Notes: generated from the letters alone by a model not told the origin. 41,702 nt of DNA from Burkholderia ambifaria (GCF_001443045.1 NZ_LKPJ01000020.1:78466-120167), one strand, 5' to 3'. Positions 7,879-17,473 are shown, counted from the stretch's first letter. Program-made: numbers and translations.

Positions 7879-10800
7879 TTGTCATCCAGCAATCTGATCC
7901 GCATTCGCGGAGCACGTCAGCACAACCTCAAGAACCTCGATCTCGACCTGCGCACCGGCGAAATGACGGTCGTCACCGGCCCGTCGGGCTCCGGCAAGTC
8001 GAGCCTCGTGTTCGACACGCTGTACGCGGAAGGCCAGCGGCGCTACGTCGAGACGTTCAGCGCGTATGCGCGGCAGTTCCTCGACCGGATGGACCGCCCG
8101 CAGGTCGAGCGCGTCGACGGCGTGCCGCCCGCGATCGCGATCGACCAGACCAACCCGGTTCGCAGTTCGCGCTCGACGGTCGGCACGATGACCGAGCTGA
8201 ACGACCATCTGAAGCTGCTGTACGCGCGCGCGGCCGAGCTGTTCGACCGGCAGACGGCGCGGCAGGTGCGGCATGACACGCCCGAGACGATCTATGCGGA
8301 ACTCGTCGAGCGCACGCGTGCCGACGATCCGCGCGTCGTCGTCACGTTCCCGGTCGAGCTGCCGGAAAGCGCGTCCGAGGAAGAAGTCGCGCAGTGGCTG
8401 TCCGCGAGCGGCTACACGCGCGTGCAGGCGCAGCGCGAAGTCGCGTCGCCCACCGGCCCGCGCAAGCTGCTCGACGTGGTGGCCGACCGCTTCCGCGTGC
8501 AGCAGGCCGACAAGGTGCGCGTGGTCGAGGCGATCGAGGCGTCGCTGAAGCGTGGCGGCGGGCGCGTGAACGTGTACGTGCTGGCACCGGAGGCCGAAAA
8601 CGCGATCGCCGAGCCGCAGGTGTGGCGCTTCTCCACCGGGCTGCACGATCCCGACAGCGACCTGCGCTACGCGGAGCCGCAGGCGGCGATGTTCTCGTTC
8701 AACTCGGCGTATGGCGCGTGCGAGACCTGCCGCGGCTTCGGCCGCGTGATCGGCGTCGATCTCGGCCTCGTGATCCCCGACGCGCGCAAGACGCTGCGCG
8801 GCGGCGCGATCAAGCCGATGCAGACGCCCGCCTGGAAGGAATGCCAGGACGACCTGATGCGCTACGCGGCGAAGGCGGACATCCGCCGCGACACGCCGTG
8901 GTCCGATCTGACGGACGCCGAGCGCGACTGGGTGATCAATGGCTCGCCGGACTGGAACGGCAAGTGGCAGAGCCAGTGGTACGGCGTCAAACGCTTCTTC
9001 GGCTACCTCGAATCGAAAGCGTACAAGATGCATATCCGCGTGCTGCTGTCGAAGTACCGCAGCTACACGCCGTGCGACGTGTGCGGCGGCGCGCGCCTGA
9101 AGACGGAATCGCTGCAATGGCGGCTCGGCTCGAAAGAAAACGCAGACGGCGTGCTCGCACCGGCCGATCGCTTCATGCCGCGCGGCGTCGACTGGACGCG
9201 CGCGCAGCTCGAGGCGCTGCCGGGCCTGACGGTGCACGACCTGATGCTGCTGCCGATCGAGCGCATCCGCCGCTTCTTCGACGCAGTGAGCCTGCCGAGC
9301 GCGCTGCTCGACGATGCGCTGAAGCTGCTGCTCGCCGAGGTGCGCACGCGCCTGAAATACCTGTGCGACGTGGGGCTCGGCTACCTGACGCTCGACCGGC
9401 AGAGCCGCACGCTGTCGGGCGGCGAGGTGCAGCGGATCAACCTGACCACGGCGCTTGGCACGTCGCTCACGAAAACGCTGTTCGTGCTCGACGAGCCGAG
9501 CATCGGGCTGCATCCGCGCGACCTCACGCGGATCGTCGAGGCGATGCAGCGGTTGCGCGACGCGGGCAATACGCTGGTCGTCGTCGAGCACGATCCGTCG
9601 GTGATGCTCGCGGCCGACCGGCTGATCGACATGGGGCCCGGCCCGGGCGAGCGCGGCGGCACGATCGTCTACGACGGCACGCCGGGCGACATCCGCTCCG
9701 CGCACACGCTGACGGGCGAGTATCTCGGTGGACGCAAGCACGTCGCGCATGCGTCGAACTGGGCGCGCCGTCCGGTGGACGCGAACACGCCGCGCATCGT
9801 GCTCGAAGGCGCGACCGAGCACAACCTGCGTGACGTGACGGTCGAGATTCCGCTGCAGCGGCTCGTGTGCGTGACGGGCGTGTCGGGTTCCGGCAAGTCG
9901 ACGCTATTGCAGGACGTGCTCTATCCGGCGATGGCGCGCCACCACGGCAAGGCGACCGAGTCGCCGGGCGCGTTCCGCAGCCTGACGGGCGCCGACCAGG
10001 TCGGCGACGTCGTGTTCGTCGATCAGTCGCCGATCGGCAAGACCACGCGTTCGAACCCGGCCAGCTACGTCGGCGCGTTCGACGAGATCCGCAAGCTGTT
10101 CGCGAAGGCGCCGCTCGCGTTGCAGCGCGGCTACGGCGCCGGCACGTTCAGCTTCAACTCGGGCGACGGCCGTTGCCCGACCTGCGGCGGCTCGGGCTTC
10201 GAGCACATCGAGATGCAGTTCCTGAGCGACGTCTACCTGCGCTGCCCCGATTGCGACGGCAGCCGCTACCGCGCCGAGATTCTCGAAGTGCACATCGAGC
10301 GCGACGGCCGCGCGCTGAACATCGCCGACGTGCTCGACCTGACCGTCAGCGAAGCGGCCGCGTTCTTCGCGACCGACGCCGAGGTGCTGCGCGTGCTGCA
10401 GCCGATCGTCGACGTCGGTCTCGAATACGTGAAGCTCGGCCAGCCGGTGCCGACGCTGTCGGGCGGTGAAGCGCAGCGGCTGAAGCTGGCCGGCTTCCTC
10501 GCCGAATCGGCGGCCGCCGCCGGCGGGCGCCGGGTCGCCAGCGAAGAGGCGCGCATCGCGCGCGCGAAGCTGTTCATGTTTGACGAGCCGACCACCGGGC
10601 TGCACTTCGACGACATCGCGAAGCTGATGCAGGCGTTCGGCAAGCTGCTCGCGGCCGGCCATTCGCTGATCGTGATCGAGCACAACCTCGACGTGATCCG
10701 CGCGGCCGACTGGCTGATCGATCTCGGCCCCGAAGGCGGCGACGGCGGCGGCCTCGTGCTGTGCGCGGGCACCCCCCACGACGTGAAGGCCTGCGCGCAA

Positions 10801-13773
10801 TCGCATACCGGCGCGGCGCTGCTGCAGTACGACCGCGCGATGGATGGCGAAACGGCGCTGGCCGACGAAGGCGTGCCGCTGCAGGCCGTGCTGAACGCCG
10901 CACGCGAGCGGCGCGCGATCGAGGGCGAGGACGTCGTGCGGATCGTCAATGCACGCGAGCACAACCTGAAGGCGCTCGACGTCGACATCCCGCACGGCAA
11001 GTTCAACGTGATCACCGGCGTGTCGGGCTCGGGCAAGTCGACGCTCGCGTTCGACATCCTGTTCCACGAAGGCCAGCGTCGCTACCTCGAATCGCTGAAC
11101 GCGTATGCGCGCTCGATCGTGCAGCCGGCCGGGCGGCCGGAGGTCGATGCGGTGTACGGCATTCCGCCGACGGTGGCGATCGAGCAGCGGTTGTCGCGCG
11201 GCGGGCGCAAGAGCACGGTCGCGACCACGTCCGAAGTCTGGCACTTCCTGCGGTTGCTGTACGTGAAGCTCGGCCTCCAGCATTGCATCCGCGACGGCAC
11301 GCCGGTCACGTCGCAAACCGTCGAATCGATCGCCGCGCAGTTGCTGCGCGACCATCGCGGCGAACACGTCGGGCTGCTGGCGCCGCTCGTCGTCAACCGC
11401 AAGGGCGTGTATACCGATCTCGCGAAGTGGGCGAAGGCGCGCGGCAGCACGCATCTGCGCGTCGACGGCGAGTTCGTGACGGTCGATCCGTGGCCGAAGC
11501 TGGACCGTTTCCGCGAGCACACGATCGAGCTGCCGGTGGCCGACCTCGTCGTGTCGCCGGACAACGAGGCCGAGTTGCGGCGGCGGCTCGACGAGACGCT
11601 CGAGCTCGGCAAGGGCGTGATGCACCTGCTCGCGCCGCTCGACGGGCTGCATCACGCGATGCAGAACGATCGTTCGACCGCACGCGTCGGCGAGATCAAG
11701 GTGCTGTCGGTCAAGCGCGCATGCCCGGTGTGCGGCACGAGCTACCCGGAACTCGACCCGCGGATGTTCTCGTACAACAGCAAGCACGGCTGGTGCACGA
11801 CCTGCGTCGGCACCGGCGTCACGCTCACGCGCGAACAGCGTGCAGCGTACGACGACACGGTGCTCGCCGGGGACGAGCGCGGCCGCGAGCAAACCCTGCC
11901 GTCGGACGAGCAGGAGCCGGAAGGCGTCGGCAATGAGCCGTGCCCGGATTGCGGCGGCACGCGCCTGAACCCGCCCGCGCGCGCGGTCACGTTCGACGCG
12001 CATCCGATCGTCGAGGTCGCGCAGTGGACGGTATCCGATACGCGCCGCTGGATCGACACGCTGGAGCTGACCGGCCGCGACGCGCAGATCGCGCGCGACA
12101 TCGTCAGCGAGATCGGCAGCCGCCTCGCGTTTCTCGAGGAAGTCGGGCTCGGCTACCTGAGCCTCGATCGCGCGGCGCCGAGCCTGTCGGGCGGCGAAGC
12201 GCAGCGGATCCGGCTCGCCGCGCAGCTCGGCAGCAACCTGCAGGGCGTGTGCTACGTGCTCGACGAGCCGACGATCGGCCTGCATCCGCGCGACAACCAG
12301 ATCCTGCTGGACGCATTGCGCAAGCTCGGCGACAAGGGCAATACGCTCGTCGTCGTCGAGCATGACGAGGACACGATTCGCCGCGCCGATCACATCATCG
12401 ACGTCGGCCCGGGCGCCGGCAAGCGCGGCGGCATGCTGGTCGCCGAGGGCGCGGTCGCCGATCTGGCCGCGCAGCCGGATTCGGTGACGGGGCGCCTGCT
12501 CGCGCAACCGATGACGCACCCGCTGCAACCGCGCCGCACGGTGAGCCTGCCGGGCAAGAAGGGCGCACCGGCGGTGCCGGAGGGCTGGCTGACCGTGCAT
12601 GGCGCACGGCTGCACAACCTGCGCGACGTCACCGTCGGCATTCCGCTCGCGCGGCTCGTCGCGGTGACGGGCGTCAGCGGCTCGGGCAAGTCGACGCTCG
12701 CGCGCGACGTGCTGATGACGAACCTGCTCGATGCGGTCGGCCGCTCGGTGCTGTCGTCGCCGGCCACGCGGCGCGCGCGCAAGGCCGCGCAGCAGGACGC
12801 GCCGGCGACCAACCGCCGCTCGAGCGTGCTTGCACGCAGCGCGCCGCGGCCGTCGCTGAACGTCACGCATGCGTGGCAGGGCTGCGAATCGCTGAGCGGC
12901 TGGGAGCAGATCGACCGCGTGCTCGAAGTCGACCAGACGCCGATCGGCAAGACGCCGCGCTCGTGTCCGGCCACCTATATCGGCGTGTGGGACACGATCC
13001 GCAAGCTGTTCGCCGATACGCTGGAAGCGCGTGCGCGCGGCTACACGGCGTCACGCTTCTCGTTCAACACCGGCGACGGGCGCTGCCCCGCGTGCGAAGG
13101 GCAAGGCGTGCGCACGATCGGGATGAGCTTCCTGCCCGACGTGAAGGTGCCGTGCGACGTGTGCCACGGGCAGCGCTTCAACCCGGAGACGCTCGCCGTC
13201 ACGTGGCGCGGCCGGAACATCGGCGACGTGCTGACGATGGAGATCGACGAGGCGGTGGCGTTCTTCGCGCCGATTTCGAACATCGCGCATCCGCTGCAGC
13301 TGATGAAGGACGTCGGCCTCGGCTACCTGACGCTCGGCCAGCCGTCGCCGACGCTATCCGGCGGCGAGGCGCAGCGCATCAAGCTCGTCACCGAGCTCAC
13401 GAAGGTGCGCGACGACATCACGCGGCGCGGCCAGAAGGCGCCGCACACGCTGTACGTGCTCGACGAGCCGACGGTCGGCCTGCACATGGCCGACGTCGCG
13501 AAGCTGATCCGTGTGCTGCACCGGCTGGTCGACGGCGGGCATAGCGTCGTCGTGATCGAGCACGATCTCGACGTAATCGCCGAAGCCGACTGGATCATCG
13601 ATCTCGGTCCGGAAGGCGGCGTGGGCGGCGGCACGATCGTCGCGGCGGCGCCGCCGGAAGGGCTCGTGCAGGTGGAGGCGAGTCATACCGGGCAGGCGCT
13701 GAAGCCCGTGCTGGCGCGCACGGCCGCGACGGGCGATGAAGCGGCGCGTGAGGGAGTAGAGCGGGTCGGTTGA
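7879..13773 (+). CDS. uvrA: Tandem UvrA-like excinuclease ATPase (four ABC cassettes)
   Basis: The protein has 1964 residues, about twice a normal UvrA (about 940). Four Walker A motifs (G-x-S-G-S-G-K-S) start near residues 34, 667, 1047 and 1598. Four ABC signatures (L-S-G-G-E) start at 512, 860, 1436 and 1826. Together these are two complete head-to-tail UvrA units joined near residue 1000. Each unit has CxxC zinc-module pairs, for example C-P-T-C-G-G with C-P-D-C-D-G, and C-P-A-C-E-G with C-D-V-C-H-G. UvrA dimers recognise damaged DNA in nucleotide excision repair, so this chain could form an intramolecular dimer. The start is TTG (7879). It is preceded by a LexA box and followed by a strong terminator. 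Being an unusual double form, it is probably a paralogue of a standard UvrA elsewhere. Confidence 0.92.
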   Translation: MSSSNLIRIRGARQHNLKNLDLDLRTGEMTVVTGPSGSGKSSLVFDTLYAEGQRRYVETFSAYARQFLDRMDRPQVERVDGVPPAIAIDQTNPVRSSRSTVGTMTELNDHLKLLYARAAELFDRQTARQVRHDTPETIYAELVERTRADDPRVVVTFPVELPESASEEEVAQWLSASGYTRVQAQREVASPTGPRKLLDVVADRFRVQQADKVRVVEAIEASLKRGGGRVNVYVLAPEAENAIAEPQVWRFSTGLHDPDSDLRYAEPQAAMFSFNSAYGACETCRGFGRVIGVDLGLVIPDARKTLRGGAIKPMQTPAWKECQDDLMRYAAKADIRRDTPWSDLTDAERDWVINGSPDWNGKWQSQWYGVKRFFGYLESKAYKMHIRVLLSKYRSYTPCDVCGGARLKTESLQWRLGSKENADGVLAPADRFMPRGVDWTRAQLEALPGLTVHDLMLLPIERIRRFFDAVSLPSALLDDALKLLLAEVRTRLKYLCDVGLGYLTLDRQSRTLSGGEVQRINLTTALGTSLTKTLFVLDEPSIGLHPRDLTRIVEAMQRLRDAGNTLVVVEHDPSVMLAADRLIDMGPGPGERGGTIVYDGTPGDIRSAHTLTGEYLGGRKHVAHASNWARRPVDANTPRIVLEGATEHNLRDVTVEIPLQRLVCVTGVSGSGKSTLLQDVLYPAMARHHGKATESPGAFRSLTGADQVGDVVFVDQSPIGKTTRSNPASYVGAFDEIRKLFAKAPLALQRGYGAGTFSFNSGDGRCPTCGGSGFEHIEMQFLSDVYLRCPDCDGSRYRAEILEVHIERDGRALNIADVLDLTVSEAAAFFATDAEVLRVLQPIVDVGLEYVKLGQPVPTLSGGEAQRLKLAGFLAESAAAAGGRRVASEEARIARAKLFMFDEPTTGLHFDDIAKLMQAFGKLLAAGHSLIVIEHNLDVIRAADWLIDLGPEGGDGGGLVLCAGTPHDVKACAQSHTGAALLQYDRAMDGETALADEGVPLQAVLNAARERRAIEGEDVVRIVNAREHNLKALDVDIPHGKFNVITGVSGSGKSTLAFDILFHEGQRRYLESLNAYARSIVQPAGRPEVDAVYGIPPTVAIEQRLSRGGRKSTVATTSEVWHFLRLLYVKLGLQHCIRDGTPVTSQTVESIAAQLLRDHRGEHVGLLAPLVVNRKGVYTDLAKWAKARGSTHLRVDGEFVTVDPWPKLDRFREHTIELPVADLVVSPDNEAELRRRLDETLELGKGVMHLLAPLDGLHHAMQNDRSTARVGEIKVLSVKRACPVCGTSYPELDPRMFSYNSKHGWCTTCVGTGVTLTREQRAAYDDTVLAGDERGREQTLPSDEQEPEGVGNEPCPDCGGTRLNPPARAVTFDAHPIVEVAQWTVSDTRRWIDTLELTGRDAQIARDIVSEIGSRLAFLEEVGLGYLSLDRAAPSLSGGEAQRIRLAAQLGSNLQGVCYVLDEPTIGLHPRDNQILLDALRKLGDKGNTLVVVEHDEDTIRRADHIIDVGPGAGKRGGMLVAEGAVADLAAQPDSVTGRLLAQPMTHPLQPRRTVSLPGKKGAPAVPEGWLTVHGARLHNLRDVTVGIPLARLVAVTGVSGSGKSTLARDVLMTNLLDAVGRSVLSSPATRRARKAAQQDAPATNRRSSVLARSAPRPSLNVTHAWQGCESLSGWEQIDRVLEVDQTPIGKTPRSCPATYIGVWDTIRKLFADTLEARARGYTASRFSFNTGDGRCPACEGQGVRTIGMSFLPDVKVPCDVCHGQRFNPETLAVTWRGRNIGDVLTMEIDEAVAFFAPISNIAHPLQLMKDVGLGYLTLGQPSPTLSGGEAQRIKLVTELTKVRDDITRRGQKAPHTLYVLDEPTVGLHMADVAKLIRVLHRLVDGGHSVVVIEHDLDVIAEADWIIDLGPEGGVGGGTIVAAAPPEGLVQVEASHTGQALKPVLARTAATGDEAAREGVERVG

Positions 13774-13790
13774 ACGCGGTGCTTCCGGTG

Positions 13791-13830
13791 AGCGGCCGCG
13801 GTGTCGGGTCAGACATCGCGGCCGCTTTTA
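13791..13830 (+). terminator. Rho-independent terminator after the UvrA-like gene
   Basis: A 15-bp stem with one G-T wobble is formed by AGCGGCCGCGGTGTC (13791-13805) and 13812-13826. It has a 6-nt loop and runs into four T residues. It begins 18 bp after the UvrA-like stop codon. Confidence 0.85.
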
Positions 13831-14009
13831 CATTCGCTCGTGCGATCAGCTGATACGGGAACCGGCACACAGCGTGAACAAATCGCTGCGTCGGATATCG
13901 TCGCGGGATGTGTCGAGGCTGCCAGCCAACACCAGTGAAGCGGACGAACAAGGAACGACAGCAACGGCTTTCGCCGCTCGGGCGGAAGACGGCTGCGCCT
14001 TCTCCGATC

Positions 14010-14951
14010 TCATTCGGCCTTCACGCCGATCGTCTCGATGATGGTCTCCAGTTGCGGGCTCATCGGCAGGTTGAGACTCATGCCCGACGGCAGCGGACGC
14101 AGGAACCAGCGCTTGTACTGACGCGTGATCTCGCCGTCGGCGGCCAGTTCCTCGAACGTGCTCTTCACGACCCGCGCGAGCTGCGGATCGTCCTTGCGGA
14201 ACATGATGCCGTACGGGTCGTATGACAGGAAATCGCCAACCACGTCGTACTGACCGCCCTTGCCCGCATTCTCGGCAATCAGGCCGTACAGCAGCACGTC
14301 GTCCGTCGCGAACGCATCGGCGCCGCCGTTCGCGACCAGCGCGAAGCCCTGCGCATGGTCCGGCACCACCTGCAACTGGATCCCGAGCCTGAACCGCGCG
14401 TCCAGGTCGCGCAGCGCCTTCTCGTTGGTCGTGCCGGCCGTTACCGCGACCTTCTTGCCCGCGAGATCGCGGAACGAGCGGATCGGCGAGCCTCGCTTCA
14501 CCATCACCTTCGTGCCGGCCACGAAGAAGATCGGCGAGAACGCCACGCGCTTCTGGCGCTCCAGGTTGCTCGTCGTGGAGCCGCATTCCAGATCGACCTT
14601 GCCGCTGACCACCGCGTCGATGCGGTTGTCGGCCGTGACCGGCACCCAGCTGATCGTCAGGCTCTTGTTGATCGCATCCTCGATCGACGACACGAGCGCC
14701 TTGCAGAGCTCGATCGAATAACCGATCGGCTGGTTGCGTGCGTTCAGGTACGAGAACGGTATCGACGCGTCGCGATAGCCGATCGCGATCGTGCCGCTGT
14801 TGCGCACCTTCGCGAGCGTGCCGGTCAGTTGGGCCGGCGCGAACGGCTCGACGCGCGGCGGCGCCGATGGCGCATCTTCCGCGCGCGCGGTTGCACCAGC
14901 GGCAAGCAGGCCTGCGAGCGCGAGCGCACGCCAGAATCGCTGCATCTTCAT
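14010..14951 (-). CDS. Amino-acid-type solute-binding protein (GltI-like, SBP family 3)
   Basis: A 313-residue periplasmic protein with a signal peptide cleaved near A-R-A (about residue 24) and a family-3 solute-binding fold. Typical GltI-like features are I-A-I-G-Y-R-D-A-S-I-P-F-S-Y near the N-terminus, the E-C-G-S-T-T-S-N hinge region, G-K-K-V-A-V-T-A-G-T-T, and Y-D-P-Y-G-I-M-F. Relatives bind glutamate/aspartate for an ABC importer. No ABC permease or ATPase gene is adjacent. Instead it starts 13 bp after the stop of a DAACS secondary carrier, with GGAGG 7 nt before the ATG. It may serve a distant ABC system, a sensor, or the neighbouring carrier. Confidence 0.88.
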   Translation of the reverse strand: MKMQRFWRALALAGLLAAGATARAEDAPSAPPRVEPFAPAQLTGTLAKVRNSGTIAIGYRDASIPFSYLNARNQPIGYSIELCKALVSSIEDAINKSLTISWVPVTADNRIDAVVSGKVDLECGSTTSNLERQKRVAFSPIFFVAGTKVMVKRGSPIRSFRDLAGKKVAVTAGTTNEKALRDLDARFRLGIQLQVVPDHAQGFALVANGGADAFATDDVLLYGLIAENAGKGGQYDVVGDFLSYDPYGIMFRKDDPQLARVVKSTFEELAADGEITRQYKRWFLRPLPSGMSLNLPMSPQLETIIETIGVKAE

Positions 14952-14964
14952 CGCCGGGCCTCCG

Positions 14965-16272
14965 TCAGACATCCGCAGGATGCGCGATCGTCCCTTCCTG
15001 CTCCGCGTCGATGCGCGCCAGGTTGGCTTCGGCTTCCGCCTCCGACATGAGCTGGCCTTCCCACTTCGCGACCACGGCGCTTGCGATCGAGTTGCCGACC
15101 GCGTTGGTCGCCGAGCGGCCCATGTCGAGGAACGTGTCGACGCCGAGGATCAGCAGCAGCCCGGCCTCCGGCAGCCCGAACTGGTGCAGCGTGGCGGCGA
15201 TCACGACGAGCGATGCGCGCGGCACGCCGGCCATTCCCTTCGAGGTCAGCATCAGGACCAGCAGCATCGTGATCTGCGTGCCGAGCGACAGGTGCATGTT
15301 GTACGCCTGCGCGATGAACAGTGACGCGAACGTGCAGTACATCATCGAGCCGTCGAGGTTGAACGAATAGCCCATCGGCATCACGAAGCTCGAGATCTTG
15401 CGGCGCACGCCGAACCGGTCGAGCGCATCGAGGATCTTCGGGTACGCGGCTTCCGAGCTTGCCGTCGCGAACGACAGCATGAACGCTTCCTTGATCAGCA
15501 CCAGCAGCTTGAACACGCGCGGCCCGAGGAACAGCAGCCCGGCGCATACGAGCAATGTCCAGAGCAGGAACAGGCTCACGTAGAAGTCGCCCATGAACAC
15601 CGCGAACTTCAGCAACACCGACAGCCCGTTGACCGCGACGGTCGCGGCCATCGCGGCCAGCACCGCGAGCGGCGCGAGCTTCATCACGTAGCCGGTGATC
15701 TTCAGCATCACGTGCGACAACTGGTCGATCGCGGCCACGAGGATCTTGCCGCGCTCGCCGAGCGCCGCCAGCGCCACGCCGAAGAACATCGAGAACACGA
15801 CGATCTGCAGGATCTCGTTATTGCTCATCGCCTCCGCGAACGACCGCGGCACCATGTGGCCGACGAAATCCTTCAGCGTGAACTTGGAGGTCGCGAGGTT
15901 CGCCGAGGCGCCGATGTCCGGCAGCGGCAAGCCGAGGTTGTCGCCGGGCCGCAGCAGGTTCGCCATGAACAGCCCGAGCAGCAGCGAGATCAGCGATGCG
16001 GTGATGAACCAGCTGATCGATTTCGCGAACACGCGCCCGACCGATGCCGCGTCGCCCATGTGCGCGATGCCGACGACCAGCGTGGAGAATACGAGCGGCC
16101 CGATCACCATCTTGATCAGGCGCAGGAACACGTCGGACACGAGCGAGATGTAACCGGCGATCTCGGTGGTGGCCTTTTTGTCGGGAAAGCTCGTGAAGAT
16201 CATGTAGCCGATCAGGATGCCCGCCACCATCGCGATCAGGATCCAGACGGCTGCAGCATTCTTTTTCTGCAT
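14965..16272 (-). CDS. Dicarboxylate/amino acid:cation symporter (DAACS family)
   Basis: A 435-residue carrier with the complete DAACS core: S-F-A-T-A-S-S-E-A-A-Y-P, M-G-Y-S-F-N-L-D-G-S-M-M-Y and D-M-G-R-S-A-T-N-A-V-G-N. The M-Q-K-K-N start at 16272 has GGGAGG 8 nt upstream; the longer open frame to 16440 is proline/arginine-rich and unlikely to be translated. The Asp/Arg-lined C-terminal site suits C4-dicarboxylates or acidic amino acids. It is the first gene of a pair with the GltI-like binding protein, an unusual combination because DAACS carriers are not known to need one. Confidence 0.88.
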   Translation of the reverse strand: MQKKNAAAVWILIAMVAGILIGYMIFTSFPDKKATTEIAGYISLVSDVFLRLIKMVIGPLVFSTLVVGIAHMGDAASVGRVFAKSISWFITASLISLLLGLFMANLLRPGDNLGLPLPDIGASANLATSKFTLKDFVGHMVPRSFAEAMSNNEILQIVVFSMFFGVALAALGERGKILVAAIDQLSHVMLKITGYVMKLAPLAVLAAMAATVAVNGLSVLLKFAVFMGDFYVSLFLLWTLLVCAGLLFLGPRVFKLLVLIKEAFMLSFATASSEAAYPKILDALDRFGVRRKISSFVMPMGYSFNLDGSMMYCTFASLFIAQAYNMHLSLGTQITMLLVLMLTSKGMAGVPRASLVVIAATLHQFGLPEAGLLLILGVDTFLDMGRSATNAVGNSIASAVVAKWEGQLMSEAEAEANLARIDAEQEGTIAHPADV

Positions 16273-16496
16273 CGTGAGCCTCCCATGCACCGGTTCCGCA
16301 ACCGGGGATGGAAGGACAATACAGGACGCGAACGGCGATGAACAGTGCAACCGGGGCGGGATTTGTCCTAGCGCCGCGTCGCGACCGCTTGCCCGTCGGC
16401 GATTGCGCCGGTAGCGCCCCTCGGGCCCGGGCCGGCGCAACCCGATAGCGGATTTGTGCGGGGCAGCACATGGCCGGTTCGTTGTGGGATGCCGCG

Positions 16497-17414
16497 CTAG
16501 TCATGCGCGGCGGGATCCAGCAGGCTCTTGCTGAAATCGCACGCCTGCGCCGCCAGCCGAACGATTTCGGCGGTCAGCGAATGGGCGCGTTCCGCACGAT
16601 GCAGCGCGACGTAGCGCACCGGCGGCAACGCCGGCCGAGTGCGCACGATCTCCAGCGCTTCACATGCGACCAGATGCGCGACGCACGCCTTCGGCAGATA
16701 GCTGACGCCCAGCCCCGACAGCGTCAGGCCGATCTGCGCGATCAGGCTGTTGCTCGACAGCACGCGCTGCATCGCGACGCCATGTTCCTGCAGGAAGCGG
16801 GTGTACAGGTATCCCGTACCGGACAGGTTTCCCTGCAGGATGAGTGGATGCTGGGCGATGTCCGTCAGCGAAAGGGTTGCCTTGCGCTTCGGCATGAACC
16901 CGGCCGCGCACATCCACGCATTGTCGACCTCGCCGACCACCGTCGCCGCGAACGATTCCGTCGCATGAATCTGCGGAACCACGATCAGGTCGATCGTGCC
17001 GGCCGCGAGACGCTCGCGTAGCGCCGCGGTCAGTTCCACCTCCGCCTCCACATGCACCCGCGGATACGCGGCCTGGATCGCCGCGATCAGGCGCGGCAGC
17101 CAGGTCAGCGCGGTCAGTTCGGTCACGCCGATCCGGATATGCCGCACCAGGGCTTCCTTCGAACTCATCCGCTCGACGACACGGTCGCGCTGCTCGAGCA
17201 ATTCCTTCGCGTGCTCGAACAGTTCGGCGCCCTTGTCGGTGAGCCGGGCGCTGCGATGCGCGCGATCGAACACGGTCAGGTCGAACGCGCGCTCGAGTTC
17301 CTGGATCCGTTTCGACACGGCCGACTGCGTCGTGTTCAGGCGCGTGGCCGCCGCGTCGAAGGAGCCGAGCTGCACGATCCAGTACAGCGCTTCCATCTGC
17401 TTGAACGTGAGCAT
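16497..17414 (-). CDS. LysR family transcriptional regulator
   Basis: A 305-residue LysR protein. The helix-turn-helix (about 1-60) contains F-K-Q-M-E-A-L-Y-W-I-V-Q-L-G-S-F and T-T-Q-S-A-V-S-K-R-I-Q-E-L-E, and the effector domain is about 90-290. The start at 17414 gives M-L-T-F-K-Q; an upstream ATG at 17456 would add 14 residues that do not fit and would overlap a likely operator. It is divergent from the DAACS carrier at 17575 across a 160-bp AT-rich region containing inverted repeats, so it most likely controls that carrier and the PLP enzyme behind it. Confidence 0.88.
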   Translation of the reverse strand: MLTFKQMEALYWIVQLGSFDAAATRLNTTQSAVSKRIQELERAFDLTVFDRAHRSARLTDKGAELFEHAKELLEQRDRVVERMSSKEALVRHIRIGVTELTALTWLPRLIAAIQAAYPRVHVEAEVELTAALRERLAAGTIDLIVVPQIHATESFAATVVGEVDNAWMCAAGFMPKRKATLSLTDIAQHPLILQGNLSGTGYLYTRFLQEHGVAMQRVLSSNSLIAQIGLTLSGLGVSYLPKACVAHLVACEALEIVRTRPALPPVRYVALHRAERAHSLTAEIVRLAAQACDFSKSLLDPAAHD

Positions 17415-17431
17415 TGCCTTGCACTTGATAG

Positions 17432-17473
17432 ATGAGGAAAAGCGATATTTTCTCATGTCAAAAAATCGCTTTT
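17432..17473. promoter_or_regulatory. Candidate LysR operator with nested inverted repeats
   Basis: One inverted repeat spans 17432-17456: ATGAG at 17432-17436 pairs with CTCAT at 17452-17456, extended by AAA/TTT after one mismatch. A second has AAAAGCGAT (17438-17446) facing ATCGCTTTT (17465-17473), perfect 9-bp arms. They lie in the AT-rich divergent region between the LysR gene and the carrier, where an autoregulated LysR protein would bind. Confidence 0.5.

Noticed and set aside
7882..12870. Very long minus-strand open frames (646 and 988 residues) opposite the tandem UvrA
   Set aside because: Composition (Arg/Ala/His/Gln) is typical of antisense frames in high-GC genes; UvrA motifs on the plus strand are unambiguous.
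13908..14225. Plus-strand frame between the UvrA-like gene and the binding-protein gene
   Set aside because: It mostly overlaps the binding-protein gene in antisense and has no domain or ribosome site.
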